From the NCBI GenBank assembly GCA_022568115.1, contig JADFFP010000002.1:1-21034 (forward strand): DNA of 21,034 nt, given 5' to 3'. The DNA is from Pseudomonadota bacterium (GTDB lineage Bacteria; Pseudomonadota; Alphaproteobacteria; Sphingomonadales; SMXR01). The notes under the pieces were generated by a model. It saw nothing but the letters and a program-made list of their open reading frames with translations. It was not told the origin of the DNA and searched no databases. Below, piece after piece: positions 16,041 to 21,034 of the stretch. Positions within the stretch are counted from its first letter, which is position 1. The number at the start of each line of letters is the position of its first letter. The translations under genes were made by a program, and so were the position numbers.

Positions 16041-16634
16041 TTATCCAGCCGCACAGCCTTCGGTGAAGGTGCGAAAAATATCGTCCGCCAAATCCTCCGG
16101 GGTGCCGTGAGCGCCGCTTGAATACCAGCCGAAAATCCAGTTCATCATGCCGAACAGTAAATAGGTTTTGCGCGCCAGTTCCACCTCGCTCAGACCAGAC
16201 CCGCGGGCCTCGGCAATGTAAGCCTGAACAATTTTCTGAACATTTTGGCGGTAAACCTCCTTGAGCCGGTTGATCTCCCGGCCCCGGTCCTTGCTCAATT
16301 CAAGGGTACCGAACATCATCACCCGCATTTCATCCAGATGATCGACGAAAAAACCGATATGTCTGCTGATCAAGCCCTTGAGCATTTCAGTCGGCCCAAA
16401 CCCGGCCTCGCGCAGGTCCTCAGCCAAGTCCAGAAGCGAGGTAAAGCCCTGCTTGTTGATCAGGTACAACAGGTCCTCCTTGCCTTCGAAATAATGGTAA
16501 AGGCCCGACAGGCTGCGCCCGGTTACCTCGGCCAGGTCACGCATACTGGTGCCGTGGTAACCACGGTGCGCCATTAAGCGCGCGGACCTTATCAGAATTT
16601 CGTCCAGGTTCGGGTTGGGGTTGGTCTCAAGCAT
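16041..16634 (-). CDS. TetR-family transcription regulator embedded in the benzoyl-CoA operon
   Basis: From the ATG at 16634 the protein has 197 residues. It opens with a TetR N-terminal domain: LIRSARLMAHRGYHGTSMRD, then an HTH at about residues 30-50 (MRDLAEVTGRSLSGLYHYFE) and GKEDLLYLINKQG. The C-terminal ligand domain is helical, with FFVDHLDEMRVMMFGTLELS and LLFGMMNWIFGWYSSG, and resembles regulators of the FadR/PaaR/AcrR kind that sense acyl-CoA. The start was chosen because its ATG lies inside the end of dch (8-bp overlap) with GGAGTGGAAAC ahead of it; a longer frame start at 16691 lies deep within dch. Likely task (inference): a repressor of the operon released by an aromatic or alicyclic CoA ester, with the palindrome at 19618-19631 as operator. 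Confidence 0.88.
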   Translation of the reverse strand: MLETNPNPNLDEILIRSARLMAHRGYHGTSMRDLAEVTGRSLSGLYHYFEGKEDLLYLINKQGFTSLLDLAEDLREAGFGPTEMLKGLISRHIGFFVDHLDEMRVMMFGTLELSKDRGREINRLKEVYRQNVQKIVQAYIAEARGSGLSEVELARKTYLLFGMMNWIFGWYSSGAHGTPEDLADDIFRTFTEGCAAG

Positions 16635-17403
16635 GTTTCCACTCCGGTTTGCGTTTTTCCAAAAAAGCCGCGATGCCTTCATTGGCGTCATAACTAGCCA
16701 TCAACTCATCCAAATAAAGGCGTTCCAGATCGCCGATGTGTTCATTGTAATGGCGGATCAGGGTCAACCGCGCGGCCCGGTGCGCAATCGAAAGTGATGA
16801 GGCGCTCTTGGGGCAGATCTGGTTTTCGATAAAATCCTCCAAGACATTGTTCAACTTCCCAACTGGGGCCAGCGTATCGATAAATCCGGCCTGGTGCAGG
16901 GCCTTGGTGTCCATCCCGTCCCCGGTCAGAATCAGCCGGTTGGCGCGGCCGCCGCCAACCGCCCAGGGCAGCAAAAGTACTGCTACCGGCGGGAAGACCC
17001 CCAGTTTAATCTCCGGCACGGCGAAGTTTGCATCCTCATCGGCGATCACAAAGGTGCAGGCCAGTGCTATCTCGAACCCGCCGCCCAGACACTGGCCGGA
17101 CACTTTGGCAAGGGTCGGAACCGGATGGTCCAAAATCTTGCCAATCAGACGATGAAAGGCCGGCAACATATCACCAACCTGGTCGCACTGGTGTTCCTCG
17201 ACACTGGCGCCGAAACAAAAATTCTTGCCGCTGCCCTGAAAGACGATCAGCTTGCGACCGGCTTTATTTCTTTCCTTACCTAGCCGGTCCTCAATTTCGG
17301 CCATCATCCGGGCGGTCAGAATGTTGGCGGGCGGGGCGTCAAGGGTGATTTCACACACCTGGCCGTCAAACAGCTCCCGAACCTTTATGGTTTGATACGT
17401 CAC
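16627..17403 (-). CDS. dch: Cyclohexa-1,5-diene-1-carbonyl-CoA hydratase
   Basis: Dch adds water to the product of benzoyl-CoA reductase, forming 6-hydroxycyclohex-1-ene-1-carbonyl-CoA. The 258-residue protein is a crotonase: EITLDAPPANILTARMM at the N terminus, the CoA/oxyanion stretch GSGKNFCFGASVEEH (about residues 57-71), and SGQCLGGGFEIALACTFVIA (about 101-120), with PEIKLGVFPPVAVLLLPWAV after it. Alone it could be any enoyl-CoA hydratase; placement directly between oah and bcrCBAD and the usual Dch length make this role the best call. The start is GTG at 17403, 3 bp after the oah stop, with a weak ribosome-binding site; no in-frame ATG is near, so translation probably depends on oah. 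Its end overlaps the TetR gene. Confidence 0.85.
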   Translation of the reverse strand: MTYQTIKVRELFDGQVCEITLDAPPANILTARMMAEIEDRLGKERNKAGRKLIVFQGSGKNFCFGASVEEHQCDQVGDMLPAFHRLIGKILDHPVPTLAKVSGQCLGGGFEIALACTFVIADEDANFAVPEIKLGVFPPVAVLLLPWAVGGGRANRLILTGDGMDTKALHQAGFIDTLAPVGKLNNVLEDFIENQICPKSASSLSIAHRAARLTLIRHYNEHIGDLERLYLDELMASYDANEGIAAFLEKRKPEWKHA

Positions 17404-17406
17404 AGC

Positions 17407-18486
17407 TTATCCATTCGGCCTGATCTTTTCGAACAGGCGGTCGTCCCAAGGGGCGGCCTTGGCCAGCTCGCGTCTTAGCTCCAGGAAATCCACCTCGCGG
17501 TTATGACGCGGCCCTTCGTTAAAGGCGCGGAAACCAGCCTTACCTTCGGTCATCATGTTGAGCGCCAGCCAGGAGCGGTTGGTTTCACAGTTCTTAAGCC
17601 AATGCTCCAGTTTCTTTTTGCGCAGGGATTCAAGGGTTTTGTTCAAGCAATCGGGCATGGTCAACGCAAGACGGTAGGCAAATCCATTGACCTCGGCGTC
17701 CAGCAGGCTTTGATCGACCGTGCATCCGGCGGCCACCTTTTTGGCCTCCGCGCGGGCCTCGCCGGTCTTGAACGCGCCATAGCTGGGGTTGCCCCAGGCG
17801 TCAAAGGGTTCCGTCCCGATAAACGGATTGGAAATAAATTCACCTGATGAGTTTTTCAATACCGGCACGATCTTGTTGATCAATCCCAGGCGTACCGCCA
17901 CATGAGCCGACCACGGTTCGCACAAGGTGCAGCTTTCAATGGCGGGGCCGATTCCGACATAAAGATGCAGGAAATCGGTCGCGCCGCCGTCCGGGGCCGA
18001 GCCGTGCTTGGGGCCGGCCTGGCCGAAACGCGCGGTGTCGGCGGCAATAGTGTAATCGCAAGCCATGCCGATTTCCTGACCGCCGCCAACCCTGAGCCCG
18101 TTGACCCGGTTAATGACCGGTTTGTCACAGGTCAGGATGCCAGTGACCATATCGTTAAAGAGACGCATGTATTGCTTGTATTCTTGCGGATTACCGGCGT
18201 AATATTCGGCGTATTCCTTGGTGTTGCCCCCGCTGCAAAATGCCTTATCACCCATGGCTGTAAAAACCACTGCGACCACCGAGCGGTCGCATGACGCTTG
18301 ACGAAAAGCGAGAATGATCTCTTTGATCATTTCAGTGGTATAGGAATTGAACTGAGCCTCGTTGTTGAGCACGATCCAGAAATTATAAAGTCCCTTTACT
18401 GTCTTTCCTTCACCGTCCAGCAACGGGCGTTTTTCAACGATGATTTCATCGTACTCGGGGTCCTTTATCAAATGATGGTCTTTCAT
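17407..18486 (-). CDS. oah: 6-oxocyclohex-1-ene-1-carbonyl-CoA hydrolase (ring opening)
   Basis: Oah (BamA family) adds water twice to 6-oxocyclohexene-carboxyl-CoA and cleaves the ring to 3-hydroxypimelyl-CoA. From the ATG at 18486 the protein has 359 residues. Characteristic stretches are KGLYNFWIVLNNEAQFNSYT, GDKAFCSGGNTKEYAEYYAG, PVINRVNGLRVGGGQEIGMA followed by CDYTIAADTARFGQAGPKHG and SAPDGGATDFLHLYVG, and NRSWLALNMMTEGKAGFRAF near the C terminus. This pattern is clearly BamA/Oah and not a simple crotonase. The start is fixed by a strong GAGGAG eight bp upstream; a TTG at 18501 is rejected. It lies 17 bp after had. Its presence shows the Thauera-like branch of the pathway, in contrast to the reduced-ring route with badI in Rhodopseudomonas. 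Confidence 0.94.
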   Translation of the reverse strand: MKDHHLIKDPEYDEIIVEKRPLLDGEGKTVKGLYNFWIVLNNEAQFNSYTTEMIKEIILAFRQASCDRSVVAVVFTAMGDKAFCSGGNTKEYAEYYAGNPQEYKQYMRLFNDMVTGILTCDKPVINRVNGLRVGGGQEIGMACDYTIAADTARFGQAGPKHGSAPDGGATDFLHLYVGIGPAIESCTLCEPWSAHVAVRLGLINKIVPVLKNSSGEFISNPFIGTEPFDAWGNPSYGAFKTGEARAEAKKVAAGCTVDQSLLDAEVNGFAYRLALTMPDCLNKTLESLRKKKLEHWLKNCETNRSWLALNMMTEGKAGFRAFNEGPRHNREVDFLELRRELAKAAPWDDRLFEKIRPNG

Positions 18487-18503
18487 GTTTCCACTCCTCA
18501 AAT

Positions 18504-19571
18504 TTAATGCCCTGGTGCCAGAATGGCCCGGCGCTCAAGCTTGTGAGCAACAGCCAGAGCCACCACTTCATTGATCTGGTCCAATGGGTGGGTTTCGATA
18601 TTATCCGCTAAGTTGATCTTTCGCGTCAGGACGTCACCCACCACCACCGGGTAGTGCCGGGGAGAACACCCCCAGTTGCCGAAAAGGGAGGCATCAAAAG
18701 CCATCACGTTCGACAGCCTGAGAGAGATTTTTTCCATGGTAAAGCCGATGATACTGACCGACCCGGCGAAGCTCAGCAGCGCAAAGGCCGCGCTCTGGCC
18801 GCCGGCGCTGCCGCTGGCTTCATATACTTTCCACTGGGTGCCGGGCAGCTTTTGTTCCCTGACCAGGGCGCGGACGGTCTTTTTCAGCTCCCGTTCATCC
18901 CGGCCCTTGCTGCAGATGGTGAAATCTGCGCCTTGCTTTTCAGCAACCGCCAGCTTGGCGGCATCGACATCGATAGCGATCACGGTGGCGCCGGCGTTTT
19001 TGGCGTGCTGGACCATATAAAGCCCGATCCCGCCGGTGCCAATAACGATTGCCAGGTCTCCTGCTTTTAGACCTGATCTCACCATTGCCTGATAGGGGGT
19101 GGTGATGGCATCGGCGACCACTGACAACTGCGCCAGGTCAAAGCCTTCCAGATCGTCGGGCAATTGGCACAGCGACCGTCCTGGCACCACCACATGGCTG
19201 GCAAACCCGCCGTTAAAGTCGTTTCCCGGCATTTCCTGGTGGCGGCAGATATTGTCGCGCCCGGCCAAGCACAACTCACATTCCCCACACGGCAGGACCG
19301 CCGGGACAATCACCCGTGTTTCAAGTTTGTCCTGATAATGCGCCCCGGCGGCGATCACAGCGCCGCTGATCTCATGACCCAGCACCAGCGGCAGATCGTG
19401 CTTGGTGCGCACATCGCCGGACATAAAAGCCAGGTCGGTATGGCACAGGCCGCACCCGGCAACCTCGACCACCACCTGGTCGTCAGCCAGGGCATCGATG
19501 GTGAAGCCGTGCCGCTCCAGAGCTTTGCCTGGGGTGCAAAGAAAATATCCGTAAGCCTTTATCTTGTCCAA
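18504..19571 (-). CDS. had: 6-hydroxycyclohex-1-ene-1-carbonyl-CoA dehydrogenase
   Basis: Had oxidises the alcohol made by Dch to the 6-oxo compound with NAD. The 355-residue protein is a zinc medium-chain dehydrogenase. Catalytic zinc ligands are C40 in VAGCGLCHTD and H66-E67 in LVLGHEISGAV; structural zinc ligands are C95, C98, C101 and C109 in PCGECELCLAGRDNICR. The Rossmann motif IGTGGIGLYMVQHAKNAGAT is followed by AIDVDAAKL, whose Asp favours NAD over NADP. The first codon appears to be TTG at 19571, as no ATG fits; AGGAG lies 8-9 bp upstream. The assignment among many alcohol dehydrogenases rests on the neighbouring oah, dch and bcr genes. It is the first gene after the palindromic operator candidate. 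Confidence 0.9.
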   Translation of the reverse strand: MDKIKAYGYFLCTPGKALERHGFTIDALADDQVVVEVAGCGLCHTDLAFMSGDVRTKHDLPLVLGHEISGAVIAAGAHYQDKLETRVIVPAVLPCGECELCLAGRDNICRHQEMPGNDFNGGFASHVVVPGRSLCQLPDDLEGFDLAQLSVVADAITTPYQAMVRSGLKAGDLAIVIGTGGIGLYMVQHAKNAGATVIAIDVDAAKLAVAEKQGADFTICSKGRDERELKKTVRALVREQKLPGTQWKVYEASGSAGGQSAAFALLSFAGSVSIIGFTMEKISLRLSNVMAFDASLFGNWGCSPRHYPVVVGDVLTRKINLADNIETHPLDQINEVVALAVAHKLERRAILAPGH

Positions 19572-19617
19572 AATGCTATCTCCTATATGGCTACCAAAGG
19601 CACTGTCATCCGAAAAC

Positions 19618-19631
19618 CGAACGATCGTTCG
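19618..19631. promoter_or_regulatory. Perfect 14-bp palindrome, probable TetR operator upstream of had
   Basis: CGAACGATCGTTCG at 19618-19631 is its own reverse complement. It lies 47-60 bp upstream of the had start codon, in the 163-bp gap after the CoA ligase. AACGATCGTT-centred palindromes are a common form of TetR-family operator, and a TetR gene lies in the operon that had begins. A weak minus-strand promoter, TTGCAC (19669-19664) with TAACAA (19646-19641) 17 bp on, would start just before the palindrome, so binding could block polymerase. No second copy was noticed elsewhere in the window. Confidence 0.62.
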
Positions 19632-19734
19632 TTCTTGTAATTGTTAATACTTTTCCTGATGAAGTGCAAATCCTTTTGTTCGTTAAATTTAAAGTTCCAA
19701 TATTTCCTAAATTCTTTTTTTATTTTCTATCTTT

Positions 19735-21034
19735 TCATTGAACAACCATCACACCTGCCCCGCCCCGGTAAAGGTGCGCCACCTGGTCAGCGCGCCGCTC
19801 AAGCACCGCCCGCTGGCTGATGTATCCCTTGTCGGTAATTTCATTTGCGTCGAGATTCGGCGGCTCGGCCAGGAACAGAACCCGCCCGATCCGGGTGCTT
19901 GAGCCCGGGTTTTTGCGGTTATAGGCGGCAAGGCCCCGGCACAGTGCCTTTCGCACCTTATCGTGTGTGATGATATCATCAGGTGAGGTATGAGGATCCA
20001 GACCGGCGACTTTGGCGGCTTCTTCGATATTGGGAAAAATCAACAGGCCCACTTCGTCCCGGTCATGGCCGGTGACCACGGCGTCCTGGATAATCGGCGC
20101 ACCGGCGGAGATGGCCTTGATGCGCAGCTCACCAACATTTACCCACGAACCCGTCAAAAGCTTGAAATCCTCGGCCACCCGGCCATCAAACACCAAGCCC
20201 TTTGAGGGATCGTCCGGATCGGCGAACTTGACCGCGTCGCCGATCTTGTAAAACCCGTCCTCGTCTATGACCTCGGCGAAAAGATCAGGGTCCTTGTAAT
20301 ACCCTGGCGTCACATTGGGGCCGCGGACACGAACCTCCAGTTTGCCGCCGTTGGGCACCAGCTTAAGTTCCGATCCTGGAACTGGAAGGCCGATCACCCC
20401 GGCCTTGTCGACCGGGAAGTGAACCGAGGTTACCAGCGGCGCCGTTTCGGTCGAGCCCCAGGCGGCGGTCATCGGGATCTTTTTTCCGCAGCTCCCCAGG
20501 GACAGTTTTTCCAGCCGTTCCCACAGGTTCTGCGGCAAGGCTGCAGCGGCATAAAAAATCATATCGAGCCTGGAAAAAAAGTGATCACGCAAATCCTGGT
20601 CCTGTTCCAGATAAGGCAGCAACATGGCATAACCGCTCGGGACATTGAAATAAGCCGTCGGCGCGACCTCGCGGAGATTGGCGACCGAGCGGGAAAACAG
20701 GGCCGAGGTTGGTTTGCCCGCGTCAATATAAAGCGTCCCGCCGTTGCGCAGGATCATATTGAAATTATGATTGCCGCCGAAGGTATGATTCCACGGCAAC
20801 CAGTCCAGCAGCACCGGCGGCCGTTTGGCGACGAACGGCCAAACCTGGGCCATCGCCTGCTGGTTGGAGCAAAGCATCCGATGGGTATTGAGCACCCCCT
20901 TAGGTTTGCCGGTAGAGCCCGAGGTGAACAATATCTTGGCGACCGTATCGGGGCCGACTTTAGCAAGGGCTTTTTCTACCAACGGTGTCGGGACTGTCTC
21001 TTCCAGTGCAGCAAAGTCTTTATCGGCGACCACC
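19735..21034 (-). CDS. Acyl-CoA synthetase of the feruloyl-CoA synthase family (C-terminal part, cut by window edge)
   Basis: This is an adenylate-forming ligase that would activate an aromatic acid to its CoA ester with ATP. About 432 C-terminal residues are visible; the N terminus lies beyond the window. Numbering from the first visible residue, it has the P-loop [13 protein letters not shown] (35-47), [19 protein letters not shown] (77-95), [23 protein letters not shown] and the stretch [18 protein letters not shown]. That last stretch, together with [12 protein letters not shown], is typical of feruloyl-CoA synthases and not of benzoate-CoA ligases. The catalytic Lys is probably in [14 protein letters not shown] near the C terminus. 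The substrate may be a hydroxycinnamate or another aryl acid. It precedes had by 163 bp in the same direction, with no terminator visible between them. Confidence 0.85.
   Translation of the reverse strand, partial: VVADKDFAALEETVPTPLVEKALAKVGPDTVAKILFTSGSTGKPKGVLNTHRMLCSNQQAMAQVWPFVAKRPPVLLDWLPWNHTFGGNHNFNMILRNGGTLYIDAGKPTSALFSRSVANLREVAPTAYFNVPSGYAMLLPYLEQDQDLRDHFFSRLDMIFYAAAALPQNLWERLEKLSLGSCGKKIPMTAAWGSTETAPLVTSVHFPVDKAGVIGLPVPGSELKLVPNGGKLEVRVRGPNVTPGYYKDPDLFAEVIDEDGFYKIGDAVKFADPDDPSKGLVFDGRVAEDFKLLTGSWVNVGELRIKAISAGAPIIQDAVVTGHDRDEVGLLIFPNIEEAAKVAGLDPHTSPDDIITHDKVRKALCRGLAAYNRKNPGSSTRIGRVLFLAEPPNLDANEITDKGYISQRAVLERRADQVAHLYRGGAGVMVVQ

Overview
The window looks like chromosomal DNA of an alphaproteobacterium, probably close to the Rhodospirillales/Magnetospirillum type. 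The evidence is gene order and protein character: a coiled-coil protein, zapA, a structured gap in the usual 6S RNA position, 5-formyl-THF cyclo-ligase, a YmdB-type phosphoesterase, yebC, ruvC and ruvA in one minus-strand series, with a divergent tkt-gap-pgk block beside it. The species cannot be fixed from the sequence alone.

Layout. (1) Positions 1-4381, minus strand: housekeeping genes for cell division, folate metabolism and recombination, several joined by ATGA or TGATG overlaps. (2) 4711-8961, plus strand: transketolase, glyceraldehyde-3-phosphate dehydrogenase and phosphoglycerate kinase of central carbon metabolism. A 283-bp MITE-like element sits exactly on the pgk stop codon. (3) 9247-9722: about 480 bp without genes, holding degenerate short repeats. 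(4) 9723-11166, plus strand: a small secreted mono-heme cytochrome c and an FNR/AadR-type regulator. Each has a Crp/Fnr-type palindrome placed where a class II activator site would lie. (5) 11325-21034, minus strand: an anaerobic aromatic degradation cluster. In transcription order it is an aryl-CoA ligase of the feruloyl-CoA synthase family (cut by the window edge), had, oah, dch, a TetR regulator, and bcrC-bcrB-bcrA-bcrD for ATP-dependent (class I) benzoyl-CoA reductase.

How it works together (known pathway plus inference). The ligase makes an aromatic acyl-CoA that would have to be converted to benzoyl-CoA. BcrCBAD reduces benzoyl-CoA to the 1,5-dienoyl-CoA with ATP and reduced ferredoxin. 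Dch hydrates the diene, Had oxidises the alcohol, and Oah hydrates the product and opens the ring. This is the Thauera/Magnetospirillum form of the pathway, not the Rhodopseudomonas badHI form. No ferredoxin or ferredoxin-reducing enzyme is present here. Two layers of control can be proposed: oxygen control through the neighbouring FNR-like protein, which has a perfect FNR box upstream of its own gene, and substrate control through the TetR protein, with a 14-bp perfect palindrome in front of had as its likely operator.

The individual enzymes are known families. The less ordinary points are the embedded TetR with its candidate operator, the paired class II Crp/Fnr promoters, the atypical CoA ligase family, the branched fold predicted in the 6S position, and the MITE that preserved a stop codon.
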